51,946 nucleotides of DNA from Paracraurococcus lichenis (GCF_030657435.1 NZ_JAUTWS010000043.1:1-51946); one strand, 5' to 3'. Positions 25,294 through 33,443 are shown, counted from the first letter of the stretch. Notes: generated by a model not told the origin, from the letters alone. A program made the numbers and translations.

Positions 25294-26387
25294 GCTGCCT
25301 GATGACATTGGAGAACGGTTACTCAGGGTGCACGGCGTACGACCCAGAGACCGCAGCGATCCGCATCGGCGCGCCCGCCGATCTGCTTGCGGAGGCCAAG
25401 CGCTACGCTGTTATCGAGAGACGCCGCCGTCATAGCGGCCCCGGCCTCCGCACCTTTCTGGCGATCGCTGACTTCTGGGGACTTGATGACGCGCAACGCC
25501 GCCGCATGCTGGGCGGGGCGCCGGACGTCGACAAATGGATCCAGGCGGCCCTGGAGCACAGGCCGCTGGACCTGCCTCAGGATGTCGTGGAAAGGACCGG
25601 CCTCATCGTCGTTATCTATGGCTGGCTTGCCATCCTTCTTACGACTGACGAGGAAGGGGTGAGGTGGCTCCAGACCCCGCAAGGGGCGGCTGTTTTCGGC
25701 GGCAGGCTGCCGCTCGACCTCATCACCGATGGCACACCCGACGGGCCGCTTACTGTGCTGGAATTTCTCCAGGCCGCCCGGCACGGCATTCACATGCTGC
25801 CGGGACCGCTCGAGCGCGTTCGGCAGCCGCTCAACGATGATGAGATCGACATCTACTCGTTGACGTCCAACGCCGAGGCCAACGTTGCCGCCGGACGCCT
25901 CGCCGACGTCTCGGACGAAGCTACCTTGGATGCGGCGATGGACCAGGCAGACGAGACGGCGGACAATCTGATCGCAAGCCGCGGGCAGGACGCCGAGAGA
26001 GGTAAAGGAGCCGCTATGCCCAACACAGCCAAAGATCCAGCCACCGACAGTGTTCAACTCCGTTCGACAATCCACTTCGCTGCGTGGCGCGCACTGAGCC
26101 GGTTGCTTGTGGCTCGCGACGCCGCAGAAAATACGAAGTACGAGACAGCGGCTCGGTCCGCCTGGGCCGAAATCGAACGGCTCCTCGATGAAGTCGAATC
26201 GGATGGCGAGAAGGAGGGGCGTCCCCTGGTGCGGCCACCACCGTACACGGGCGACAAAACAAAAGGTGCTACTGACGTTGCCAAAGTCATCATTGAGGGT
26301 CTTGGGCCCAAGAGCCTCATTGGTCATCCGGAGGTCAAGCGGCTGTCCGGGAGACCGGTCCGGGTGACCATTGAACTGTTGGATTAG
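25278..26387 (+). CDS. ParS/MbcA-type antitoxin-like protein 3 with C-terminal extension
   Basis: A 369-residue protein. Residues about 52-185 form a complete Xre/MbcA/ParS-type unit: FLAIADFWGLDDAQRRRML (HTH), VVERTGLIVVIYGWLAIL, then GVRWLQTPQGAAVFGGRLPL and DLITDG. The C-terminal ~185 residues are unrelated to the family: an acidic linker (about 190-245), a helical piece (AAWRALSRLLVARDAAENTK) and a basic tail. An in-frame ATG at 26016 with AAGGAG seven bases upstream could start a separate 123-residue protein covering this extension. The ATG at 25278 has a poor SD, consistent with coupling to the previous gene. Confidence 0.75.
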   Translation: MGRGLSCLMTLENGYSGCTAYDPETAAIRIGAPADLLAEAKRYAVIERRRRHSGPGLRTFLAIADFWGLDDAQRRRMLGGAPDVDKWIQAALEHRPLDLPQDVVERTGLIVVIYGWLAILLTTDEEGVRWLQTPQGAAVFGGRLPLDLITDGTPDGPLTVLEFLQAARHGIHMLPGPLERVRQPLNDDEIDIYSLTSNAEANVAAGRLADVSDEATLDAAMDQADETADNLIASRGQDAERGKGAAMPNTAKDPATDSVQLRSTIHFAAWRALSRLLVARDAAENTKYETAARSAWAEIERLLDEVESDGEKEGRPLVRPPPYTGDKTKGATDVAKVIIEGLGPKSLIGHPEVKRLSGRPVRVTIELLD

Positions 26388-26718
26388 TCGGGCCTAGCCT
26401 TGCGCTGGGGCCGCTCGATGACCCTGTCGAGCATCCGCCGCAGGCAGGCGGCGTGCTCCTCCGCCGCCGAGTGGTATCGGCCCGCCGAGAAATCCGCATC
26501 GCCGCGGGCGATGTTCTCCGCAGCCTCGTTCCAGACGAGCACCGGCACGCTGGATCCTCGTGGCACGCTGGTGCCGTCCGACGTTTGCCAGTCGCCCGGC
26601 CGGTCGCAGTGCAGGCAGCGCGCACTGCTAACTTCGTCTCACGCCTCCGGCCGTCAGACGACGTGCACCCGCCCACAGTGGCCGCAGCGGATGAAGACCT
26701 CAGGGCTACATGGTGTCG
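26384..26718 (-). pseudogene. Decayed small zinc-ribbon protein gene
   Basis: On the minus strand VFIRCGHCGRVHVV is followed by a stop, then by a second Cys pair in ARCLHCDRPGDWQ, then by a well-formed helical part VWNEAAENIARGDADFSAGR and YHSAAEEHAACLRRMLDRVI, ending at 26384. Two CxxC pairs suggest a zinc ribbon joined to a helical domain, but two stops separate them in one frame. The part from the GTG at 26566 (60 residues) could still be expressed. No named family was recognised. Its end overlaps the end of the plus-strand gene by four bases. Confidence 0.4.
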
Positions 26719-26977
26719 GCATCAGGGCCTCCGGCGGCTGGGGACAAGGGCTCCGACCGGGAGGCCCGCTGCCCCGCGTGGGCCAGACTAGCGCTGCCCT
26801 GGTGGAACGGAGTGGAAAACACGAGATCGAGGGCAGCCGACGGTGGCACCCTCTGGCGCCCTGGCCTTCTCCACCGCACACGCGACACCTTTCTCCCGTT
26901 CCGACCGGGTGGGCGCGGTATACGATCCTGTGCAGGTCGGTGCGCCAAGGGCGCCCGCCAGACCGGAGGGCTTCGTC

Positions 26978-27916
26978 ATGCGCATACTCGTGGTTGGAGC
27001 CGGGGCACTGGGCGGCTACTTCGGCGGTAGGTTGGTCGAGGCCGGGCGCGACGTGACCTTCCTCGTCCGCCCCGGTCGGGCCGAGCAGATCGCGCGGCAC
27101 GATCTGCGTATCGAAAGCCTACACGGGAACGCTCACGTCCATCCCCGGACCGTGCTGGCCCGTGACCTGAACGGGCCGTATGACCTGATCCTGCTAGCAG
27201 TAAAGGCGTACTCGCTCGACGCCGCGATGCAGGACATCGCGCCCGCGGTCGGACCCGAGACCGCCATCCTGCCTGTGCTGAACGGCATGCGTCACCTCGA
27301 CCTGCTCGCCTCGCGCTTCGGCGCGAATCGCGTCCTTGGTGGCGTCGCCCAAATACCGGCAACCCTCGGCCCCGAGGGGCAGGTAATCCACCGCATGGGG
27401 ACAGATCACCAACTGATCTATGGCGAGATTCCAGGTGGCCTTTCCCTACGCGTCCAGGCCATTGCCTCGGTGTTCGAGGGCGCGAACTTCCGACCGCGGG
27501 CCAGCGACCAAATCGTGCAGGAGATGTGGGAGAAGTGGGTCGGGCTGGCCGCCCTGGCTGCTGCGACCTGCCTGATGCGGGGTAGCGTGGGCGACATCCT
27601 GTCTGCGCCTGATGGACGAGACACAACGCTGGCGCTGCTTTCCGAATGCCGGGCGGCAGCCAAGGCGGCCGGGTATGAGCCTCGTCCGTCAATCGTCGAG
27701 ATCGCCACCGGCTTCTTGGCAAAGGACGGCTCTCTGCTCACCGCGTCGATGCTGCGCGACATCGAGCGTGGTGGACCCACTGAGGGCGAGCATGTGCTGG
27801 GCGATCTGGTGCAGAGGGCGGAGCAGATGGGCGTGCCGACCCCCATCCTGCGGCTCGCGCGGTGCCATGTCGCCACCTACGAGGCGCGCCGAGCGCGGGA
27901 GCAGGGATGGCGATAA
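26978..27916 (+). CDS. panE: 2-dehydropantoate 2-reductase (ketopantoate reductase family)
   Basis: A 312-residue protein. RILVVGAGALGGYFGGRLVE is the N-terminal NADPH-binding Rossmann motif. LAVKAYSLDAAMQDIAP and LPVLNGMRHLDLLASRFG (Asn of the NGxxH motif) follow. The catalytic Lys lies in MWEKWVGLAALAAATCLMRG, and SMLRDIERGGPTEGEHVLGD is the conserved C-terminal motif with the Glu. Family members reduce ketopantoate for pantothenate/CoA synthesis or related 2-keto acids; several paralogues are common, so the exact substrate is uncertain. The ATG at 26978 has GGAGGG ten bases upstream. Confidence 0.88.
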   Translation: MRILVVGAGALGGYFGGRLVEAGRDVTFLVRPGRAEQIARHDLRIESLHGNAHVHPRTVLARDLNGPYDLILLAVKAYSLDAAMQDIAPAVGPETAILPVLNGMRHLDLLASRFGANRVLGGVAQIPATLGPEGQVIHRMGTDHQLIYGEIPGGLSLRVQAIASVFEGANFRPRASDQIVQEMWEKWVGLAALAAATCLMRGSVGDILSAPDGRDTTLALLSECRAAAKAAGYEPRPSIVEIATGFLAKDGSLLTASMLRDIERGGPTEGEHVLGDLVQRAEQMGVPTPILRLARCHVATYEARRAREQGWR

Positions 27917-28167
27917 CGCCTCTGGATGGGCATCGACGAGGACTAGGCCAAAAGCAAAAGGCGAACGGTTGGCTTCGATGCCGTGACGGAACACGGTGAT
28001 GAGGCGGCGAACCTCAGACTCACGTGACGGCGCCGCGACCCACTGCGATCGTGTCGCCCGATCGACACTGACGCTCGCCGTGCCATGTAAGCGGACACTT
28101 TCGGCACGGCGCGCGGCCCGGGGAGCGCCTGGTGCGTGTCTGCAAAGCGCTTCATTCTCCAGAGGCG
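27917..28167. repeat. Inverted repeat bounding a 251-bp non-coding stretch
   Basis: CGCCTCTGGA (27917-27926) and TCCAGAGGCG (28158-28167) are exact reverse complements, starting one base after the panE stop. The sequence between has no recognisable gene. It could be a short inserted element or chance. Confidence 0.3.
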
Positions 28168-28262
28168 TCGATCGAGTCGTGCTGCCTGGCAGTAGATGGG
28201 GCGGTAGCCGGGGGCGGCCTCGGTCCTTGCAGCGGGTGTTCGTGCCCGCTTGGCCGTAATAG

Positions 28263-28805
28263 CTATCGATAGTCGGCCAACATCGCTTCCATGTCGTCAG
28301 CGACGCCGTAGCCGAGCACGTCACTGACGACTGAGACCCGATTGAGGCGATCCAGCAAGGCTTCCCGCTGCTCCTCGGGCAGGGCAGTCACCTGTTTCAG
28401 TGCCTGTTGGAACATCCTAACCAGCGCGTCCATATATGTCTCGTCCTGAAACCCAAACTCTCGGGCGAAACCGGCCGCGCGTTCGCAAAAGAAGACCATC
28501 AGTTCAGCAAGACCTTCGGGGCGAGCAGAGGCTTTCTTGTAATCAGCAATGGCCTTCTTTGCCTTGGAGACTGAGACATCCTGGTTCCTGTAAACGTTGG
28601 GCCATAGCCAGCGGTCGATAGTGGCCTTGTAGGGCTCGAGGACGTCGCCCCCGAGACCGAACCGCGCATGCAGGAGGGATTGGTTGTCCTTGCTTGCGGC
28701 ATAGAGGTCCTGCATCAGGCCCAGTAGAGTGGTGCGATCAAATTCGGCCAGTCTGGCTTTGACGTCGCTCCAGCTCGGAGCGGCCTTCTTCGGTTTGCTG
28801 GCCAT
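28263..28805 (-). CDS. Conserved hypothetical protein (DUF6155-like)
   Basis: A 180-residue soluble, helical protein with the strongly conserved look of a widespread bacterial family: WSDVKARLAEFDRTTLLGLM, QDLYAASKDNQSLLHARFGL, YKATIDRWLWPNVYRNQDVS, KAKKAIADYKKA and VMVFFCERAAGFAREFGF-like helices. I recall the family as conserved but uncharacterised, and the DUF number is from memory. The ATG at 28805 follows AGGAGCAGCAGG; the open frame upstream to 28904 looks non-coding. It stands alone. Confidence 0.75.
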   Translation of the reverse strand: MASKPKKAAPSWSDVKARLAEFDRTTLLGLMQDLYAASKDNQSLLHARFGLGGDVLEPYKATIDRWLWPNVYRNQDVSVSKAKKAIADYKKASARPEGLAELMVFFCERAAGFAREFGFQDETYMDALVRMFQQALKQVTALPEEQREALLDRLNRVSVVSDVLGYGVADDMEAMLADYR

Positions 28806-28930
28806 CCTGCTGCTCCTGGTCATGTCCCGCGCCCTCGCCCAGCCACCAACCCAGGCAGCCTGCTCCCTGCCAATATGGAGTTCTGGCGAGGGTGTCTGCA
28901 TCAAAGGCGGCGCTGGGCTCTTGGCCTTGC

Positions 28931-29262
28931 CTACAAGAACGGCTTCAGCCAGAGCAGGATCATGCCGATGGGGAGCATGGCGAGATAGTTGGCAGCCCGC
29001 TTCTCGTAGTGGGTGGCGATGCGTCGAAGGTGCTTGAGCCGGTTGATCAATCGCTCAACTCGGTTCCGCAAACGGTAGGAATGCCGGTCAAACCCGGGCT
29101 GGCGGTACTCGTTCTTCTTGGTCGGGATCACTGGGCGGATGTGGCGTCGGCGCAGATGGGCACATGCGCGCGGGCTACTGTAGGCTTTGTCACCAGCCGC
29201 CGCGCGCGGGCGCAGTCGCGGGCGGCCGCGTCCAGGGCGTCGGATGGAACGCTGGTAGGCGA
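28931..29262 (-). pseudogene. C-terminal fragment of an IS5-family (IS427 group) transposase
   Basis: The minus strand encodes the end of a DDE transposase: AGDKAYSSPRACAHLRRRHI (second Asp region), RPVIPTKKNEYRQPGFDRHS and RNRVERLINRLKHLRRIATH with the Glu, ending AMLPIGMILLWLKPFL. The N-terminal half with the first Asp is missing. Upstream, the frame runs straight into a DinB/YfiT-like fragment near 29262, so the junction is a deletion or insertion scar. Confidence 0.7.
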
Positions 29263-29553
29263 GCAGGTCTAGGACCGGCGTCTTGTCGCGCCCAAGCGCC
29301 AGCCCGACGAGGTGATGGGCCTGCCTGCGGTGATGAGTCTGGTGGTTGAACAGGTGGGCGAGCACGTGGTGGAGCGGCTGGGACTGCGGCACACCGCTGC
29401 TCGTGACGTAATCGAGGCGCGCTGCAAGGCGATCTTCGCTCAGCCCGTGGACGTATTCGACGAGTTTCTGGTCCTGCACCAGCCGTGCCGCGCGCAGATC
29501 AGCGAAGTCATGGTGCAGCACCTCGTCCAACCGTAGGCACGGTGTCGAGCCGG
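29263..29553 (-). pseudogene. Fragment of a DinB/YfiT-like damage-inducible protein
   Basis: The minus strand reads LDEVLHHDFADLRAARLVQD, then SGVPQSQPLHHVLAHLFNHQ and THHRRQAHHLVGLALGRDKT. The HxxxHxxx(H) metal-site pattern (HLFNHQTHH) is diagnostic of the DinB-type four-helix family. The N-terminal helix with the first metal His is missing at the 29553 side, and the C-terminus is replaced by the IS5-type fragment at 29262. Confidence 0.65.
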
Positions 29554-29571
29554 TTCTACCGCTGCCGCCCC

Positions 29572-30120
29572 GCCTTCGTCGAGGGCCTGGAAGTCTCGAA
29601 ATTCCACCGCATCGGACCGGCCACCGCGGCCAGGATGGAGCGGCTTGACATTCGCACCGGCAGGGACCTGCGGGCCCAGAGCCTGGCGTTCCTCCGGCAG
29701 CACTTCGGCAAGGCCGGGGCGCATTTCCACGCCATTTCGCGCGGCATCGACGAGCGGCTCGTCGTGCCGGACCGTCCGCGCAAGTCCTCCGGCTCGGAGA
29801 CCACCTACCCACGCGACCTGAGCGAGCCCGAGGAGGCCGAGGCCGGGGTGGAAACGCTGGCCGACGAGGTCTGGGAGTGGTGCGAGAACGCAGGCGCCCT
29901 GGGCAGGACAGTGACGGTGAAGTACGCCGACTTCAGCCAAGTGACCCGCAGCCGGACCTGCCCGGGGCCGGTCGACAGCCGCGCCCTGCTTGCGGGTACG
30001 GCGATTGAACTGGTCCGGACCGTCTTTCCCTTGAGGAACAAGATTCGGCTTCTCGGGGTTACGGTGTCGAACTTTGGCGACGCGACTGAGGTCGCCCAGA
30101 GGAGCTTCGACTTCGGATGA
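29572..30120 (+). pseudogene. C-terminal half of a DNA polymerase IV (Y-family)
   Basis: From about 29572 the plus strand reads AFVEGLEVSKFHRIGPATAA, the thumb (HhH) region of Pol IV, then QSLAFLRQHFGKAGAHFHAI, SRGIDERLVV, SGSETTYPRDL and the little-finger domain (VTVKYADFSQVTRSRTCPGP). The palm and fingers with the catalytic Asp residues are absent. In frame, the sequence upstream of 29572 is antisense to the DinB/YfiT fragment. The product, if made, could bind DNA but could not polymerise. Confidence 0.8.
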
Positions 30121-30256
30121 ATACCGTCGCGGCTGCGCCGCAAGCGGCCGCTACCCAGGGCCCTGCCAGTTGGGCACCCGCAGACCGCCCGTGGCGTTGT
30201 TGCCCGACCAGCGGCCAGGGTGGCCGCTCCAGAGCCAACCCGAGGAGTAGGCGGGC

Positions 30257-30544
30257 ATGCAAAGCGAGGTAAGGGACAATCCGGCAGCGAGCCGGTTCGA
30301 ACTGCCGTGCGACGCCGGGATCGCCTTCGTCCAATACAGGAGAGAGGGCGACGACCTCCTCGTGCTGACCCACACCGAGGTACCGGAGGCGCTGTCCGGC
30401 CAGGGCATTGGCTCGAAGCTGGTCCGCGGCACGCTGGATCGCCTCCGCAAGGAGGAGCGCAAGATCGTACCCCGCTGCGAGTTCGTCGCCGCTTTCATCG
30501 AGCGCCACCTGGAGTACAGGGACCTGGTGGCCGACAGAGGCTGA
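30257..30544 (+). CDS. GNAT-type N-acetyltransferase (YidJ-like small)
   Basis: A 95-residue single-domain protein of the short GNAT group. RFELPCDAGIAFVQYRREGD leads the sheet. LTHTEVPEALSGQGIGSKLV is the acetyl-CoA pyrophosphate loop (QGxGxxL) preceded by the typical THTEV strand. RKIVPRCEFVAAFIERHLEY is the conserved end. Such proteins have unknown substrates. GAGGAGTAGGCGGGC precedes the ATG. It stands alone after the Pol IV remnant. Confidence 0.88.
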   Translation: MQSEVRDNPAASRFELPCDAGIAFVQYRREGDDLLVLTHTEVPEALSGQGIGSKLVRGTLDRLRKEERKIVPRCEFVAAFIERHLEYRDLVADRG

Positions 30545-30578
30545 TCGGCGACATGGCCTGCGGCGACCCCAGGAGAGA

Positions 30579-30758
30579 ATGATGACGACTCCGACCCGCC
30601 CGCTGCTCGAGACCCACAGGCATCTCTGCCAGCAGGCGAAGGCTGCACAGGTAACCGCCGCCTCTGTCCCGGCAGAGTTGCCACTGCGTTCGCCGCCCCG
30701 AGGCATTAGGCGATGGTGTCGACCACGCCCCCGTCCACCCGGAGCGCTGCCCCAGTAG
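30579..30758 (+). CDS. Small ORF, uncertain (59 aa)
   Basis: The start ATGATG has a very good AGGAGAG just upstream, and the first 35 residues (TTPTRPLLETHRHLCQQAKA) look protein-like. The last part overlaps the end of the convergent SDR gene by about 50 bases and is Arg/Pro-rich. It may be a real small protein or the truncated start of a lost gene. No family was recognised. Confidence 0.3.
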   Translation: MMTTPTRPLLETHRHLCQQAKAAQVTAASVPAELPLRSPPRGIRRWCRPRPRPPGALPQ

Positions 30759-31509
30759 TGGCCGACGAGAGTGGCGAGGCGATGTAGACAACGAGGTTGG
30801 CTACCTCCTCGACAGTCGCGGCGCGACGGATGATGGAACTCGGCCGGTGGGTGACGACGAACTCGGCCGCGACCTCCTCGACCGGCTTGCCGGTCCGCTC
30901 CTGCTCGGGGCGCAGCATCTCCTGTACGCCTTCGGACAGCGTAGGCCCTGGCAGGACCGCGTTTACCGTGACCCCGGTGCCCGCCATCCGCTTGGCGAGA
31001 CCGCGCGAGAGGGCCAGATCAGCGGTCTTGGTCACGCCGTAGTGGATCATGTCGGCCGGGATGTTCAGCCCGGACTCGGAGGACATGAAGATCACCCGCC
31101 CCCAGCCGCGCTTCGCCATGCCGGGCAGGTAGGCGCGTGAAAGCCGGACACCCGACAGGACGTTCACCTCGAAGAAGCGCTCCCACTCGGCATCAGGCGT
31201 CCCGAAGAAGTCCTGCGGGTCGAAGATGCCGAGATTGTTGACCAGGATGTCGGCCGACGGCTCAACTGCGACCAGCGCCGCACACTCCTCGGCCGTGCCG
31301 AGGTCGGCTGCAACGCCCCGGACCGCCCTACTCATCGCGCTTGGCACGACTTGCCGCAGCCGGGCGATCGCGCCGTCCACCGCTGCCTGCTTACGGCCAT
31401 TGAGCACCACGGCCGCGCCCGATCCCGCTAGCTCAGCAGCGATGGCGAAGCCGATCCCGCCGGTCGAGCCCGTGACGATGGCGGTCTTACCCGAGAGGTC
31501 AATTTTCAT
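30706..31509 (-). CDS. SDR-family NAD(P)-dependent oxidoreductase
   Basis: A 267-residue classical short-chain dehydrogenase. TAIVTGSTGGIGFAIAAELA is the TGxxxGxG cofactor loop, and ILVNNLGIFDPQDF holds the NNxG motif. The catalytic Ser lies in IFMSSESGLNIP and the YxxxK in MIHYGVTKTADLALSRGLAK. ATTGAALRVDGGVVDTIA is the usual C-terminus. NGRKQAAVDGA after strand 2 suggests NADP preference (Arg after Gly). The substrate is unknown. The ATG at 31509 opens the canonical MKIDLSGKTAIVTG start. Confidence 0.9.
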   Translation of the reverse strand: MKIDLSGKTAIVTGSTGGIGFAIAAELAGSGAAVVLNGRKQAAVDGAIARLRQVVPSAMSRAVRGVAADLGTAEECAALVAVEPSADILVNNLGIFDPQDFFGTPDAEWERFFEVNVLSGVRLSRAYLPGMAKRGWGRVIFMSSESGLNIPADMIHYGVTKTADLALSRGLAKRMAGTGVTVNAVLPGPTLSEGVQEMLRPEQERTGKPVEEVAAEFVVTHRPSSIIRRAATVEEVANLVVYIASPLSSATTGAALRVDGGVVDTIA

Positions 31510-31619
31510 GTCCGTTCCCCGATGCGCGCCGGGATGATCGCGCTGGCCGCCCGGATGTTCCGGGTCATGCTGCTGAGTAGGTTCAGGGCTGCGGCCGAGA
31601 GCGAGGAGGGGCCATCCTC

Positions 31620-31731
31620 CTAAACCGCGTCCACTTTGGAACCCATAGTTCCGCCCGTACGACCACGCCCGCTGACAGGGTCTTCAACCACGAGCGGCAG
31701 GGCTACGGGTCTCAAAGTGGACGCGGTTTAG
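31620..31731. repeat. 112-bp MITE-like element with perfect 18-bp terminal inverted repeats
   Basis: CTAAACCGCGTCCACTTT (31620-31637) and AAAGTGGACGCGGTTTAG (31714-31731) are exact reverse complements. The similarity extends inward imperfectly for about 20 more bases (GGAACCCATAG versus AGACCCGTAG). No coding capacity. This looks like the fused ends of an insertion sequence or a MITE. No clear target duplication was seen. Confidence 0.7.
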
Positions 31732-31933
31732 TCGTGCCGTCCGGCGCCGACGCGGTACGCTTGAACTGCGCTCAATCAGGCGAAGCGCCTCCTCTAGGCG
31801 CGACAGCCTTGCCACCCGACGGGACTGCTGCGTCAGTGGTGATCCCGGCCTATCCTGCTTCCCATGGCGTGGATGGCCGCCGGACATCCAACGGATACCG
31901 TCCCGGGCGACCAATCCGTCGGGAGGCAACAGT

Positions 31934-32301
31934 ATGGCGAGCACATTGGCGGAAAAGACCTGCACCCCGTGCCGCGGTGGCGTTCCGCCGCTGACGGCGG
32001 ACGAGGCGAGGGCTACCGCGAGCAGGCGCCCGACTGGTCGCTAATGGACGACGCGACCCGGATCGAGCGGCGCTTCCAGTTCAAGGATTTCCGTGAGGCA
32101 TTCGCGTTCGCGACAGGCGCCGCCGAACTGGCCGAAGCGGAGGGCCACCACCCCGACATCACCTTCGGCTGGGGCTACGCGACGGTCTCGCTGCGCACCA
32201 AGAAGATCAAAGGTCTACACGAGAACGACTTCATCATGGCGGCAAAACTCGATCGCCTCGCTGCTGACCCCGCCGCCGGTACGGCCCGCCAGGGGAACTG
32301 A
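31934..32301 (+). pseudogene. phhB: Pterin-4a-carbinolamine dehydratase, frameshifted
   Basis: The ATG at 31934 with GGGAGG upstream opens TLAEKTCTPCRGGVPPLTAD, the family N-terminus. The rest of the enzyme continues in another frame from about 32011: YREQAPDWSLMDDATRIERR, FAFATGAAELAEAEGHHPDI (catalytic EGHHPD) and SLRTKKIKGLHENDFIMAAK. A single missing base at about 32004-32012 (GCGAGGGCTAC where GCGGAGGGCTAC would be in frame) explains it. The enzyme recycles tetrahydrobiopterin cofactor. This is a recent pseudogene or a sequencing error; everything else is intact. Confidence 0.85.
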
Positions 32302-32373
32302 GGGCGAGCCGCCGCCTTCGGCACTGCCGCTGCCGCCCGGCGTTGCCGACGGGTCCAATGGGAGGCATTGGCC

Positions 32374-33051
32374 ATGACCAGGGACCAGATCGAGGCGGTG
32401 GTGGCGAAGGAGCGACCGGGCTGGCGCGTGGTGGACTTCATCGAGGTCAATGACGAGAGCGGCCCGAGCTTCGACGCCACGATTGAGAAGGAAGGCCAGC
32501 GGGTTGTTCTCCTCATCGCCGAGGATGAAAGTATTGCCGGGGAACGGCGCCAGCGGCGCATCGGACCCTGCACGCCGCAGACCTGCCGCCCGGCGTGGCT
32601 TGGTGTCGCGGGGCCGAAGGAGGAGATGCCGTCCTTGGTGCCGGAGAAGATGTTCCTGGCGATCACGGGCGCGCCCGGCTTTCGCGGCTACTACGCTTTC
32701 CTTGGTGAGCGGAACGCCAGCCGGGGCGTCTCGGCCTCGCTGTTCGACACCCGCGAGCACGCCACGGAGGCGAACCAGCGGGTGGTGTCTGTCATGCGCG
32801 ACCGGCGGATCGCGCCCAGCCCGCCGAGCGTCATGGCGGAACAGGTGGTCATCGTCGCCGCGGCCGGAGGGCTAAGGCTAGGGCTAGGGCTGGGGAGGAG
32901 CGCTCGCCGGATTGGAGTATGTAGGCGCTCCCCGACGAGGTTCGCCGCGCGGTGCGGGAAGATGTCCGACGCGGGTTGGAGGGCGAACGCCGAGACGGGC
33001 GGCCCGATCGAGGTGCCGGTGGAAATCCTGTTCGGCTGCGGGCGAAAGTAG
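32374..33051 (+). CDS. Hypothetical protein, possibly two joined segments
   Basis: The ATG at 32374 has GGAGG eight bases upstream. Residues 1-70 (TRDQIEAVVAKERPGWRVVD then FIEVNDESGPSFDATIEKEG) are unrecognised. Residues about 84-165 (EKMFLAITGAPGFRGYYAFL, ASLFDTREHATEANQRVVSV) resemble a ferredoxin-like antibiotic-biosynthesis-monooxygenase (ABM) domain. From residue 170 the sequence becomes repetitive (GLRLGLGLG, from CTAGGG repeats) and then Arg-rich and implausible, so the true end may have been lost by frameshift near 32880. Confidence 0.5.
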   Translation: MTRDQIEAVVAKERPGWRVVDFIEVNDESGPSFDATIEKEGQRVVLLIAEDESIAGERRQRRIGPCTPQTCRPAWLGVAGPKEEMPSLVPEKMFLAITGAPGFRGYYAFLGERNASRGVSASLFDTREHATEANQRVVSVMRDRRIAPSPPSVMAEQVVIVAAAGGLRLGLGLGRSARRIGVCRRSPTRFAARCGKMSDAGWRANAETGGPIEVPVEILFGCGRK

Positions 33052-33067
33052 ACGCCCGGGCACGAGC

Positions 33068-33280
33068 AGAGGGAGATGATGCCGGACATGGACCGGTCGG
33101 CCGACCTCAAACGCGGGCATGCTGCCCTTCGCCAAGTTGCTCGGGATGACCTTCACGGCGGCCGAACCCGACCGGGTGACGGCGGAGATGCCGGTCCGCG
33201 ACGACCTCTGCACGCGGCCCGCGGTGCTCCACGGCGGCGCCATCATGGCCTTCGCCGACATGCTCGGCGCGGCGGGTAGC
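33068..33280 (+). pseudogene. Truncated PaaI-type hotdog thioesterase
   Basis: From about 33119 the sequence reads MLPFAKLLGMTFTAAEPDRV, then LCTRPAVLHGGAIMAFADML and GAAG, the N-terminal half of a PaaI/YbgC-like thioesterase including the conserved HGG on the central helix. The match stops at 33280, exactly where an inverted-repeat element begins. The second half of the hotdog domain is missing. The normal start lies in another frame (33068 region), so there is also a frameshift. Confidence 0.6.
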
Positions 33281-33379
33281 AGGAGACCTCCAGGCACGCC
33301 GGATAACGCAGCCTATTGTCCGGACAGCCGGGTGCGGTACACGTGCGCGCCCGCACATCAGTCGGCCTCAGGTCTCCTG
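33280..33379. repeat. 100-bp inverted-repeat element at the thioesterase breakpoint
   Basis: CAGGAGACCTCCAGGC (33280-33295) and GCCTCAGGTCTCCTG (33365-33379) are inverted copies with one gap. They enclose about 70 bases without a gene and begin exactly where the thioesterase homology ends. Probably a small mobile element remnant. Confidence 0.5.
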
Positions 33380-33443
33380 TCGCCGTGCTATGAATGAGTC
33401 GCGTGCCTATTTACCGCAGTCCAGGCAGAGCGGAGTGCGCGAC

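Noticed and set aside
28931..29812. A single 293-residue minus-strand protein
   Set aside because: It is a chance in-frame fusion of antisense Pol IV sequence, a DinB/YfiT fragment and an IS5-type C-terminus.
32873..32900. CTAGGG/TAGGGC telomere-like repeats
   Set aside because: Only three to four short units inside an ORF; probably a slippage tract. Noted as a possible frameshift site only.
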